A stretch of DNA of 64,000 nt from assembly GCA_000697665.1 (NCBI GenBank), contig KL197728.1, positions 385,154 to 449,153 on the forward strand, in the 5' to 3' direction. The position numbers and the translations under genes were made by a program. Positions within the stretch are counted from its first letter, which is position 1; every line of letters starts with the position of its first letter. The DNA comes from Jaapia argillacea MUCL 33604. Its lineage: Eukaryota; Basidiomycota; Agaricomycetes; Jaapiales; Jaapiaceae. Of the stretch, positions 34,625-44,840 are shown one piece after another. Under the pieces are notes generated by a model. It saw only the letters and a program-made list of their open reading frames with translations. It was not told where the DNA came from and ran no database searches.

Positions 34625-35280
34625 GGATAATTCTATCCAGAAACCCCCGTTTCTGCTGGAAACCCGGGTTAAGCGAGAAATCGTCAAGTCAACGAAAGCT
34701 GAGGAAAGTCAGGGAGGGTTGTTGATCCCGGAGTCCAGGGATTTCGGGCGGTGTCAAGCCCGAGGGTGCCTAGTTCTAGCGGAGGAAGACTGATGCCGGG
34801 ATTAGCCGAGAAGCGCCAAAGTGCGACCACCTGTTGGCAACGACGCGAACGTCGGTTGGCACGGCGGCGACATAGTCGCGCTCGTTGTTGGAGACGGCGG
34901 CAGCGGCTGGTTTACCTAAAGCCAGGAAATTGGAAGCACCATTCCACAAAACTGCAATTATATTTCACTTTATCAATAATTATACAATTTTCTTTAATTT
35001 GTTTTTGATTTTTGACGTTGTCCACAACGATGAGCGCGACTATTTCGCTGCTGCACCAACCGACGTCCGAGTCGTTGCCAACGGGTGTTCGCACTTTGGC
35101 GCTTCTCGGCATCAGTCTTCCTCCGCTAGAACTAGGCACCCTCGGGCTTGACACCGCCCGAAATCCCTGGACTCCGGGATCAACAACCCTCCCTGACTTT
35201 CCTCAGCTTTCGTTGACTTGGCGGTTTCTCGCTTAACCCGGGTTTCCAGCAGAAACTGGGGTTTCTGGATAGAATTATCC
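34625..35280. mobile_element. Fold-back element with ~265-bp terminal inverted repeats (Mutator-like MITE)
   Basis: The left arm 34625-34895 and right arm 35017-35280 are near-perfect reverse complements (outer ends GGATAATTCTATCCAGAAAC and its complement), separated by an A/T-rich 121-base spacer. The flanks are GACAGCAAA (34616-34624) and GACAGCGAA (35281-35289), a 9-base duplication with one mismatch. Long inverted repeats plus 9-bp duplications are the mark of Mutator-like elements; with no room for a transposase it is non-autonomous. The left arm carries about nine extra bases near 34,798. The whole can form a hairpin of about 265 bp. A paralogous sequence at 40,741-40,806 matches the right flank directly and may represent an empty site. 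Confidence 0.85.
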
Positions 35281-35289
35281 GACAGCGAA
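35281..35289. repeat. 9-bp target duplication, right
   Basis: GACAGCGAA; see the left copy at 34616-34624. The following 60 bases match 40,750-40,806. Confidence 0.65.
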
Positions 35290-35347
35290 AGCAAATCGAC
35301 AAACAGAAATACAGAAACAATGCTCAACAACCAAACCATTCACTCGT

Positions 35348-35790
35348 TAGTCCCGCTGATGGTCTAGCAGTGCACAAGCCATGTCAGCGGTAGGTACTTA
35401 TATTACGAAATTTCGTTCGATGGAAGACGTCGCTCATGGATTCCGCTAGATCTTCAAATAAGTCCCTGAAAGTATCGTCACCCCGACCATACCCTTAACT
35501 GAAATGTGGAGGCAAAATCCCTGATCGCCAGATGCACTCCTTGACCAGCTCGAGGACACCTCCATGTCGAATGCGACAAAGTCAGGAGGAAACGAACGTT
35601 CAGGGAGACGTGGCACCAATGATGGCAAACGAATCTCACGAACAACCACGAGCTTCCGTGCCGGGGCATCCGTTAATGAAGAGACGAAAATCGAGACAAC
35701 TAGCTCGTCAGGAAGACGCGGGATGGGAAGCGCTCGATTCCGAACGAATCGAGTAGAATAAGCAATTTCGGAACCGCTGGCTACCCCCTT
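35348..35790. repeat. F-box array repeat, copy 2
   Basis: Partner of 32403-32830. It starts directly after the sequence that flanks the fold-back element, so this is a junction between array units. Confidence 0.75.
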
Positions 35791-35925
35791 AACCAGTAGC
35801 GATATTCTTGCCTTGAAGGGGCTCGATGGGAATGTTAGAGGCCGACATCGCCATGATGTCAACTTGCTAGTCTTTTCCATGGAGCTACCGGAACCGTGTA
35901 GGATAATGTGTCCAAGATAAAGCAA
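35446..35925 (-). pseudogene. Decayed F-box gene
   Basis: A minus-strand frame contains LPRLPDELVVSIFVSSL, a clear F-box start. The next conserved F-box piece (VCHHWCHVSLNVR, equivalent to VCRRWRNVALRAH) lies in another frame, so the gene is frameshifted inside the F-box. Nothing of an LRR region follows. Its sequence was the donor or sister of the 3' part of the chimera at 32.5-33.2 kb. Confidence 0.7.
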
Positions 35926-36176
35926 GCTTCAAACCTGTTCGAAATGTCGAATCTAAATCAACAACAGCACAACACGGTCGAATCCAAGGTTGGACTCCCC
36001 AAGAAAGATCAAACCACCCCATGTCTCGGCGTTACGTCCCCGACCCATTGAACAACTTGAACCCGGCATGATTCATTGCTTCGACAATTTCTCCCGAGAA
36101 CGTTGTATCTCATCCCTATCGTGGAAAAGGCAGTCATCAGCTACCAAGGCACGGAAGTCTGATCCTCGATCAACAC

Positions 36177-37826
36177 TCACCATGAGGGGATAATGTCGGA
36201 ATCGAGACGTCTTCCGAAGAAAAAGCTAGGAACCGTAGCTTTGATCCTATCGAACTCTTCTGCGGACATCGTGGACTTGACGACGCAGTCCTGCTCTAGC
36301 ACCAACCGCTTCAGTGGACACTTGGCAGACTGCCTAGTTTCGACAAATCGGAGGAGAGTAGGCACGGAGATGTCGTAGCCATAATGCACAGCTGTCAACT
36401 GCGGGCAGATCGCCTCGGCACCGACGACTGATAGCGCCTCCAATAAGACATCGTTTTCCCCACGACGTGCCGACAACGCAGTAAGCCGCGGAAAATGTTG
36501 CAGCAAAGATACCCATCCAACTACATCTGCGGAAGATAGCGAGGGGTGACAACTAATCTCCAAGGTTTCCACAACGGGAAACAGGGGGATGGAGCATAAC
36601 TCGTCAAGGTATGTCCCCAATGGCCGGTACTCCCTAACATTGACCGACAAATGCAACGGCCATTGTTTAGGCCTGCAGAGCGTCGACGAATTGAAAACGG
36701 AGGCACCTGCCAAGCAGAAAGTGGGTGGATAAGATCTGGAGCAAACTATCCGGAGATGCACGAGCGTTGACATCTTTATCTTCACCGGATGGCCATCCGT
36801 GATGAAGGATTGAAGAACGGCACTTTGAGGGAGACTACCCCAAGGGGCGTTCGCACCAACCTGAATGGAAGTTGACAATGGAATGTCCATATGGTCGATG
36901 AGCCAGGCGGCTACATCATCATCTATACCAGTAAGGGAAAGGGATCGGAGACTCCACAAAGGAACTCGTCGTGGGGGCTCTGAGGTAACGACATCAGAGT
37001 CCGAGTCCGAATCGTCCGATGACATTTCGAATCCTGTGCGTGATAGAGAGAGCTCCTCTAGCGCCGGACACCCGCCTAGCATCTCCAGGAAAGGGGCCAT
37101 GTCCACTCCCACGCAATCGTCGCATTCGGTCATCGAGAGTGAAACGAGGTCATTGAACAACGGCGACGACCACGGGATCGATATGGAATGCAATTCCAGT
37201 CTGCGGAGTGAGGGGAGTATACCCCCAAACCATGTTGTCGATACCTCGGTCTCGAATTGCGGGTGAAATCGCAGATATTCCAGACTTAGGGCAGGGTAGC
37301 GCAGCGAATCAAGCGTGTTCTCCAAGTCAGACCTGCAAAGGTCCATTGCAAGGTACGTGATGCGATCCAACTCGCGGGAGATTGTTGCGACAACGCGCTG
37401 AATCACTTTGTCCATCTGGCCATTGATTTCGAAGTCGTACGTGTCTATCTCTGGATATCTCACTGCAATGGAGAGGGGTGACGTCCCGGACCGCCGAATG
37501 AACTCCTCAGGCCAGGCCAAGCAACGCGAACCGAAGGTGACGTATGACCAAAGCTGATGAGCTCTGAGTGCAACATTGCGCCAACGACGACAGACGTGGG
37601 TCACTGTCGCCCAACCTTCTCCATTTGGACTGGCTTCATTGATGTCGTCAATGGCGACATCAAACTCCAAGTCAACGAGGGCCTGAAAGACATCAACAAG
37701 GAGCTCGTCTGGAAACTTCAAGATGCCACTGCATCTCGATTTCTGGGGAAAACGAGTAGAGCGAGTAGATTTGACGCCGGGCATATTTCCGGCCACTGGT
37801 GACGATAATTCGAGGGCCTTCTTCAT
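36177..37826 (-). CDS. F-box/LRR-like protein, array copy B (intact)
   Basis: An uninterrupted frame of 549 residues runs from ATG at 37826 to TGA at 36177. The F-box is at about residues 35-105 (FPDELLVDVFQALVDLEF, VTHVCRRWRNVALRAHQLW). The remainder is leucine-rich, with LPSLRRLELHSISIPW, CPALEELSLSRTGF, VETLEISCHPSL and a C-terminal LKRLVLEQDC block. An acidic Ser/Asp stretch (SSDDSDSDSD) lies near residue 275. The likely role is substrate adaptor of an SCF ubiquitin ligase; the substrate is unknown. It is the only fully open member of the 32-40 kb array and the nearest relative of the chimeric pseudogene. The start MKKALEL is shared with the neighbours (MKKSL), which supports it. Confidence 0.82.
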   Translation of the reverse strand: MKKALELSSPVAGNMPGVKSTRSTRFPQKSRCSGILKFPDELLVDVFQALVDLEFDVAIDDINEASPNGEGWATVTHVCRRWRNVALRAHQLWSYVTFGSRCLAWPEEFIRRSGTSPLSIAVRYPEIDTYDFEINGQMDKVIQRVVATISRELDRITYLAMDLCRSDLENTLDSLRYPALSLEYLRFHPQFETEVSTTWFGGILPSLRRLELHSISIPWSSPLFNDLVSLSMTECDDCVGVDMAPFLEMLGGCPALEELSLSRTGFEMSSDDSDSDSDVVTSEPPRRVPLWSLRSLSLTGIDDDVAAWLIDHMDIPLSTSIQVGANAPWGSLPQSAVLQSFITDGHPVKIKMSTLVHLRIVCSRSYPPTFCLAGASVFNSSTLCRPKQWPLHLSVNVREYRPLGTYLDELCSIPLFPVVETLEISCHPSLSSADVVGWVSLLQHFPRLTALSARRGENDVLLEALSVVGAEAICPQLTAVHYGYDISVPTLLRFVETRQSAKCPLKRLVLEQDCVVKSTMSAEEFDRIKATVPSFFFGRRLDSDIIPSW

Positions 37827-38728
37827 CAGGATGGTGGAAAGGCGATCTGTAATCTATGAACAACAACACAGAAGTATTCAGCATCAGAGGAATTGAACGA
37901 TTAGGAGTTGGATGATTTCAAGTTCAGGTGGCAGGGCGCTAAGACATTACACGTCACTCACCAGAACTGGAAGAACAAGCGGATTGCGGGCAATGCGATT
38001 GCGTCCGTGTCAGACGGTGTGGATAGAAATCAGAGGTCGTCCAATAAAGTTGTTCAGTGTGCGGGCGGTGGGCTTGTCAACTGCGAGAGTTGCAGCGACG
38101 AGGGAGGTGACGGCGTCGGTGACGCGTGACGAGCGAGAGGACAGAGGCAAGGGCGACGTCGAGTTTGCCAGTGTCTGTGATGGGGCTACTAGCCAGCGAG
38201 GGTCGGAAAAGAAGCGATCTTTACAGTAAGTAGAAGGTGCAATGGAGTCGCAAAAATCTGGAGGAACTCAGACTTAGACCAAGCCTTCGCGGTGAAGTTG
38301 GCGACACTGTCGCACAAGCTTGATGTATCAAGACGGGGAAAGGTTCAAACTTATTCAAATCCGATTCGTGAGTCAGTGAGTGAACCAGCGCCTCAACGGA
38401 TGTCGGCGATGTGAAACGTGCGCCCAGAAAGAGGCCACCCTGAGCTGAGGGGAGCCAGGTGTTGAATTAATTCAAGCAGTGATATATGTATGGTGCTACG
38501 TGCATCAATGAATGCGCTCTCATCGTTCTCATCAATATTCCCCCAGGAAAGATCAGTCGCGCAGATGGGACTCGGACCCTCTGCCGAACAATTTCACTCC
38601 AAAGTGATTTATCGCTGTGATGATTCCCCCCTAGCATTCCGTATCGCGAACCTATCGAGGAAAAGATAGTCGTCAAACGAAACCATGGAAAGTCTGATCC
38701 TTGGCGAGCTCTCACATAGGTGGAATAA
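37827..38728. other. Spacer between array copies B and C
   Basis: This holds the upstream region of copy B, including the flank segment repeated at 34.3 kb and 40.5 kb, and the downstream region of copy C. No other gene is seen. Confidence 0.4.
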
Positions 38729-40311
38729 TCATCCCAAGAAAGGGACGGCCTCGATCTCACGTAAATCTTCTTCGGGCATCGGGGATTCGCTGCCACATTC
38801 GAAATCCAGGACCAGCCGACTCAATTGGCAGCTAGCAGAAGTCCTAACATTGAAAATATGGACCAGAGTAGGAGTAATGTCGGAGCACCGATAACGCAGT
38901 TTTCTCAACAGTGGGCAAGTTGCTTCGGCACCCAGGAATGATAAAGCCTCCAGTAGCGTATCATTTCGCCCACCACGCACCCACAGGGCAGTTAGCCGGG
39001 GGAAATGTTGCAGGAAGGACACCCATTCGGCTGTCTCTGCGGAATCTAGGGAAGCGGGACAATTGATCTCCAAGGCTTCCATCATGGGAAATGGGGACAG
39101 GGAGGAGAATTCGCGAAGGACTACTCCCAGCGACTGCAAACTCCTGGCAGAGACTTCCAATTCCAATGTCCACTCGTCGGGTCGAACAAATGATGTCGGC
39201 GAGTAATGAATCGAGGCACCTTCTAGGCACAAAATAAATTGACTCGCAGAATCGGTGGAATCCATCCGGAGATGCTTCATGGTGGATATCTTTCTCTTCA
39301 CCGGATGCCCATCGGCATTGAAGGACTGGAGAAGGGGAGGGCCATCCGTATCGATATTGATGCCAACATGTATCGAAGCAGACAACGGGAAGTCGATGTG
39401 GTTGATAATCCACGCCACTCTATCGTCCTCTGGACAATCAATAATAATTGATTTGAGATTCGGTAGGGATACTCCGTGTGTGGGCTCTGCGGGAATGATG
39501 GGTGAATCACCTCCGATAAATGACCTTGACAGACAGAGCTCCTCTAGTTGAGGACACCTGCGAAGCATCTGCAGCAACGGGCCGATGCCCACTGTGTTGC
39601 CATCGTCGCAGCTGGTCATCGACAGTGAGACGAGGTTGTTAAGGAGTGGGGAAGTCCACGGGATCTTGAAATAATCCAATTCCAGAGTGCGGAGTGATTG
39701 TGGGATTTGACCGCCAAAGAGCCTGCTTGATACCTCAATCAGAATCTCTGGACAAAGTCTCAGATACTCCAGGATTGGCGCAGGGTCGCTGCAAGAAATC
39801 AGCGTGGGTTCCAGGTACTCCATGGCAACATCCATTGCCAAGTACTTGTTTCTAGTGATCACGGCGCCGATCGCTGAGTCGACACCTCTGAGGACCTCTT
39901 CCATCTCGCAATCATCGTCGTCTATCTCCGGATAGTTCACAACGATGTAGAGGGGTGTTATCCCCGACCGCCTAATAAACTCCTTGGGCCAGGCCAAACA
40001 GCGTGAGTCGAAGGTGATGTATGACCAAAGACGATGAGCGTTGAGCGCAATATAGCGCCAGCGACGACAGACATGGGTCACGGACGTCCAACTTCATAGT
40101 CTTTGTAGTTCCAATCGTCAATGGGTTCGTCGAACGGCTTTGAGTCGACGAGAATTTGAAACACCTGAACGAGAAGTTCCTCTGGGCATGTGGAGATGGG
40201 AGATCCCTGGTTCTTTGTGAGAGAGGGTGAACAAACGGGTTTGATCGTTGGATTATTTCGGACCCCGAGTGCATATTTCTGCGCGCGTCGTGGCTCGAGG
40301 GATTTCTTCAT
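38729..40311 (-). pseudogene. F-box/LRR-like gene, array copy C, frameshifted in the F-box
   Basis: From ATG at 40311 (MKKSLEPRR) a frame encodes the first half of an F-box (CPEELLVQVFQILVDS) and stops at 40078. The second half and the full LRR region (VTHVCRRWRYIALNAHRLW onward, about 450 codons) continue in another frame from about 40,090 down to 38729. No GT-AG pair can bridge the change, so it is a small deletion relative to copy B around 40,085-40,110. The C-terminus also ends earlier than in copy B. The long LRR frame is otherwise open, so the damage is recent, or a shorter product from an internal start is made. Confidence 0.75.
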
Positions 40312-40799
40312 CCGGTGGAAGCGACGGCGACCTCGGGATGATTCACTTCCCGTCGGGAATCTACGAGGGACAGCGCGTAAGTATATACAAATTGCGCTGC
40401 TTGGGACAAAGCATATATGCGGGTGGTTTTTAGGTGGGGCATTTCCATCACAATGGCAACACGGGGATCGTGCAGTAGAAATATTTACATTTTACAAATC
40501 ACTCACCACAAGATAGCAATCACTATTTCTCTAGCAAAGGAGTTATTGCGGTCCCAGATGATGTGGATAGAAAGGCGAGGGGGTCCGCTGAAGGCACTCA
40601 GCTCACGGCGGTTCAAATAGAAGTTCCGCCAGCAAATTTGTCTGGACTTGGTGACTGGTATGGATGTGACATAAATCACATGACCGTGACACGGTTCTTG
40701 GGAAGAGCAATGAAAGTGGATACTTTTAACAACACGAGGGACAGCGAAAGCAAAGCGATAACCAGAAATACAGGGGACAATGCTCAACAACCAAACCAT
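40312..40799. other. Spacer with array flank and empty-site-like sequence
   Basis: This contains the upstream flank of copy C, similar to the flanks at 34.3 and 37.9 kb. From 40,741 (GACAGCGAAAGC...) it matches the right flank of the fold-back element at 35,281-35,345 without an element in between. It also forms the 3' region of the RTT106-like gene. Confidence 0.55.
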
Positions 40800-42563
40800 T
40801 CACTCGTCCAACTCATCCTCCTCATCCAAGTCCTCCTCGCTGACATCTCTAGCTCTAGCTCCACCGCCACCACCACCCAAAGCCCCCACAAAATCCTCTT
40901 CAACCATCCCTACAACCGCCTCAATAACAGCCCTCGACATCTTCGGCATCGCCCCCTCTCTCATCAACGGATGTCTGGCCGGGTCCAACTCCTCATCTCC
41001 CTGCTCACTCTCTCCCTCACCATCATCATCCTCGCTCCCACCTCGCCGCACCACATCTTCTTCGTCCGCACCCGAGCCTTCATCGCCCGACTCAGATCCA
41101 GAGACTTCAACATCCCGATCCAAGATGGAATCCGAATCCGAATCAGAGCTAGTGGCACTCCCCCCATCAGAGTCATCCTCGTCAACGAAATCGTCATCTT
41201 CTTCGTCCGAGTCATCTTCTCCGCCACCATTAGGTGCCACTTCCTTCCCTTTCCCTTTATCTGGGCTCTCGCTCCCTTGACCCCCGGGTCGACGTTCAAC
41301 AGGAGCATCAGGCGCACCACGCGCAGAAGACCCAGCAGAGGCGCCAGCTTTCCCAAACCCTCTTCGGTACTTCCTCACCCACTCCAAGATCCCATCCCTC
41401 TCCTTCCCATCAATCATCCCAAACTGTGTCTCCTCTCCTTCTTCCTCCGCTTCCTCCTCTCCATCTTCTCCCTCTCCATCATCTCCCCCAATCTTCCGGG
41501 TAAGAACAACAGAGCAAGTCCGCCCCGTTGCACTAACAACTCGCAAACCCTCTTCCCCCTTACCTCCAGACCCACCCATAAGATCGCTCACAGCCCAAAA
41601 CTCACAAGGCTTCGACTCACCCCACAAGATACCTTGCGGGAAGAACCATAACGAGCCAGGTTTAGCACCTTTGTACGCTTCCACAGCTGCAACGCCACCC
41701 GCTGCAGTCTGTAGCGAGGTGGGCACTGATGTAGTTGTTTGTGTCGGTGATGGTGGATGGGTGAAGTAGGGTAGACAGGTAGGGTCAAGGAAGGATAGGA
41801 ACTTTTCGAGGAGGGGGAGGATCGGCGTGCCTTTCGGTTGGGTGTTTGGTGGTGAGGGATGGGTGGTACTTACGAAAGCTGTCGTAGGAGATGTCTCGAT
41901 GCCAAATATAATCTGGACATTCCCATTGTTCCCCGACCCAGTCGCTTTGTCTTTGCCCTTGGTAGGAGGATCAGGGACGTCCGCGCCCAAGAGCACAACC
42001 GTCCAGTGCGGACGAGGTTTGCCACGCGTAGGAAGGAGGAACGCGCGCTTGATGGAATCGAGTGGTATGGGTGGGTGTTCAAGAGTGGAAGAGGGAGATG
42101 GAGAGGCCGTGGTGAGCTGGATGGAGGAGGAATGGATCGTGATGTTGACTTTCTTGCGCAAGGGTGACGTCGTTGAAATTGAATGTAGAGTGAAGAGCGG
42201 AGGGTTATTCTTCTCCGTATCCGCTTCCGCGTCGCTTTTACGCTGCTTCTTCGTATCCGGGTCCGAGTCAGGGAGCTCTGCATCCTCTCGTTTTCGCTTC
42301 CCATTACTAGTCGTACCACCAACGGTCGACCCACGCCTCAGAAGATCAAACGTCCGCAGTACGTCGGCCTGCCTCGCTTCCCACTCGCCACGAACGCTAT
42401 CGTCAACATTGAGAGGACATTCAGCTCCGAGAGTAAATCGGAGTATCGTGTCGATCAGCTGCTTGGACTGTGAACTTTGGGTCAGAGTTTCGAAGGAGTC
42501 TGAGAGGGTCGGCGGGAGGGATGCGAGGAGGGTCGTTAAATAGGGAAGTGGCTGGGTAGTCAT
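40800..42563 (-). CDS. RTT106: Rtt106-like histone chaperone
   Basis: A single minus-strand exon of 587 residues runs from ATG at 42563. The N-terminal 85 residues are helical. A basic NLS-like stretch (NGKRKREDAEL, KKQRK) is near 90-110. Residues about 120-400 hold the double PH-like core typical of Rtt106/Pob3, with PLDSIKRAFLLPTRGKPRPHW, NVQIIFGIETS and FLDPTCLPYF. The last 180 residues are extremely Asp/Glu/Ser-rich, as expected for a histone-binding tail. Rtt106 deposits K56-acetylated H3-H4 after replication and helps silencing, in the nucleus. A GTAAGT...AG pair inside (41831-41873) is not used as an intron because it is 43 bases and would break the frame before the conserved FLDPTCLPYF. 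The last bases overlap a duplicated flank sequence of the F-box array. Confidence 0.82.
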   Translation of the reverse strand: MTTQPLPYLTTLLASLPPTLSDSFETLTQSSQSKQLIDTILRFTLGAECPLNVDDSVRGEWEARQADVLRTFDLLRRGSTVGGTTSNGKRKREDAELPDSDPDTKKQRKSDAEADTEKNNPPLFTLHSISTTSPLRKKVNITIHSSSIQLTTASPSPSSTLEHPPIPLDSIKRAFLLPTRGKPRPHWTVVLLGADVPDPPTKGKDKATGSGNNGNVQIIFGIETSPTTAFVSTTHPSPPNTQPKGTPILPLLEKFLSFLDPTCLPYFTHPPSPTQTTTSVPTSLQTAAGGVAAVEAYKGAKPGSLWFFPQGILWGESKPCEFWAVSDLMGGSGGKGEEGLRVVSATGRTCSVVLTRKIGGDDGEGEDGEEEAEEEGEETQFGMIDGKERDGILEWVRKYRRGFGKAGASAGSSARGAPDAPVERRPGGQGSESPDKGKGKEVAPNGGGEDDSDEEDDDFVDEDDSDGGSATSSDSDSDSILDRDVEVSGSESGDEGSGADEEDVVRRGGSEDDDGEGESEQGDEELDPARHPLMREGAMPKMSRAVIEAVVGMVEEDFVGALGGGGGGARARDVSEEDLDEEDELDE

Positions 42564-43336
42564 TATGCCCGCGTTAGACGAGCTACAGGTGCATTCCCAT
42601 GAATGAAGATCAGGTCTAGTTATCTGGAAGGTTTTAACAGCTGACTCACCAGTTTATATAGGTCACTCGGATACCCGGATGACTGATCCCCCAAGGTTCA
42701 ACTCGATACTTGGGATCAATTGTCAGATTCAATTGATTCAGAAATTCGCGACGATACTCTCAGGACGAATCCGCAAATCCAGTGCGAGTGACAGTCCGTC
42801 CCCAAGTGTAGATGAAATAGTATCAATCAGAAGTTTGAGTGGAATAGAGTTGGCAAGAAATCCTGGTCAATCCCCACAATCCCGCCAGTTGTGGATGCAG
42901 TGGGAGAGCTGTGGGAATCAATGCTGACGACAAGCGCGTTCGTGTTATGTATGCCTGTTTGCCAAGTGGCGTCTGGCATAGCAAACCAGCAAGCGAGCGA
43001 CTTGAACTGCAACTATAGAGGCCTGAGGCATTGAGATTTTCCTTTTGATTCCCCCCGATTCACCTGTCATATTTTTCAAAGAACCCAATTTCTCTGGCTC
43101 AACTTACTGGTCTTGGACATTTCTATCCATCGCTCCGTTGGTTGAACTAGTGCGATTCGGAGAGCTTCCGATCGCCCTTCGCCTCGGTTTTCTGCGACTC
43201 GATAAAAATTACCCCAGCACAAATATATCTACGGCAGCCCCATCCTATCCCCCTGTTATTACTGTGCAGAATAGCGAAACCGATGAGTAGAAGTGACACA
43301 AAATCTTGTCATGCATCGAGGAAAGCGGAGCAGGAT
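42564..43336. other. Intergenic
   Basis: This holds the promoter of the RTT106-like gene and the 3' region of the GTPase gene. A plus frame of 81 codons at 43045-43290 has no recognisable features. Confidence 0.4.
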
Positions 43337-44588
43337 CTAGACAAAGGATGAAAGCGCATTCGTCATGAAGTACACTCCAGTCGCTCCCACTAACGCGCCG
43401 GCAAAAAAATCCCCGTCATCCTCCCCCGATTCCGCACGTTGCCGACCTCGCTCCTGCTGCTCCTCTAAAATAATTTTCTGCATGTCAGCTTTAGAAACCC
43501 TCAAACCCTCCTGCAGCGCTCTCAGTTGTTTATCCAGCTTCTCCACTTCCAGCCGATTCTTCGTCTTCTCCTCTTCCAGTTCCCTCACCGCCCGCGAATC
43601 TCGGTCTTTGATCGCCTCCTCCGTCTCCTCCTGCAATTTTTTCATCTCCATCTCAAAGTGCTGCTTCATCTTCCGAAGGTCAGTATCAAGCTGTTCACCC
43701 GCTGACGTACAATCCAACTCCTTCCCTTGAGCCATTTCGTTCTGAATCTGGGTAAACACGGGCTGGCTGCGCAGGAGGATATCGGACACGATTTGGCTAG
43801 GTGGTAGGAATCCCTCCCCCTCGCAATATTGGCCCGATCGAACGAGTTGGGCACCATCGTCGATTAGATCCTTGAAAAAGCCACATTTAGTCCTGAGCTC
43901 GGCTTCGTGCATCTCGGCTTGCTTCCGTGGCGCACTATCCCACATCGTAGTCACAATCACGACGTTCTTCATCGACTCGGAACCACAAAGGTTCCTGAAC
44001 ATCCGTAAATTGCGCTGCGACGAATTGCTCATTCGTGTGTCGTTTATTCGGTGCATGTATATGACGCCGGCAAGTTTCTGTTTCTGCTCGTATCTATATC
44101 ATTGCACTTTAATCGACTTGGAACGGCATGGAGGAGGATGGTAAATCAGACTGACTCTACCTTCAAGAAAGTAGCTATTTTCCTCAGGATGTCGGTGTCC
44201 CCCATCCCAGCAGCATGTCCCCGAGAATCATCGAACCCAGGAGTGTCGATGAAGGTTACGCATGCAGAGCTATTCGGCACAAAGTATCGAGCGCACTTGA
44301 TATCCGAAGTCTCGGAGTTCAACGTGTGGCCAACGACTATGTTTTTGTTGTTTGTGAGCGAATGGATGAACTAGAGGAATATATGAATGGTTAATATTCC
44401 TCGAGACAGTTTTGCGGTGAGCCTCACCGAGGATTTTCCCGTTCCCGTGGCGCCCATTATACTAGAGACGGCCGTCAGCTACGAGATAACGAGGGTAGAG
44501 ACAGGACGAACGCTATTTTTGCTTCGAGCTCGCCGTCGATCCCTTCAAATTGATAGAGTGGTGTGTTCCGTTGGTGCTGACTGTTCAT
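43337..44588 (-). CDS. GIMAP/AIG1-like G-domain protein with coiled coil
   Basis: Four minus-strand exons (44588-44512, 44461-44428, 44370-44156, 44093-43337) give 360 residues. The G domain (about 20-200) has the P-loop MGATGTGKSS, switch-II motif DTPGFDD and a TTMWD G4 motif in place of TKxD. LAGVIYMHRINDTRM is the signature of the large mushroom family of small P-loop GTPases related to AIG1. Residues about 240-330 are a Lys/Glu-rich coiled coil, and the last 25 residues are hydrophobic (FFAGALVGATGVYFMTNAL), probably a tail anchor. The exon 3 donor is the GTCAGT at 44155-44150, not the earlier GTAGAG, because only this keeps the KLAGVIY frame. The function is unknown; related proteins in animals and plants act at membranes in defence. 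The coding end could be extended by an unseen exon. Confidence 0.82.
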
Positions 44589-44628
44589 GATGCGTGTGGT
44601 TGAATGCTTCCAACCAAGACAGGGGGTT

Positions 44629-44636
44629 TTTATATA
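44629..44636 (-). promoter_or_regulatory. TATA box of the GTPase gene
   Basis: TATATAAA on the minus strand, 41-48 bases before the ATG at 44588, implying a very short 5' leader. Confidence 0.6.
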
Positions 44637-44840
44637 GCGATAGAGCGAGGCGCTCATGGAATGGACTAGTTACCTCCCGAAGTAGATGTCGATGAATATG
44701 GAAGATTGAGCAGAGTTTCACCATCATCAATCACCATGTGCAAGAAGAGTGGGCAATATCAACCGACCTGCTATTGTGCTGTGATGAGCGCTCAGATACG
44801 GGGTCAGTAACGACGGGGAAATAGCTATGCAGGGGAGCGT

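Noticed and set aside
40563-41651. 362-codon plus-strand frame
   Set aside because: Runs antisense through the acidic tail of the RTT106-like gene; Arg/Ser/Pro-rich shadow.
41831-41873. GTAAGT...AG pair on the minus strand inside the RTT106-like gene
   Set aside because: Removing 43 bases would shift the frame and lose the conserved FLDPTCLPYF; the uninterrupted frame is family-like on both sides.
41827-42543. 238-codon plus-strand frame
   Set aside because: Antisense shadow of the RTT106-like gene, caused by its codon bias; no family features.
43045-43290. 81-codon plus-strand frame with Leu/Pro-rich content
   Set aside because: No start context, family or splice support; lies in the spacer downstream of a minus-strand gene.
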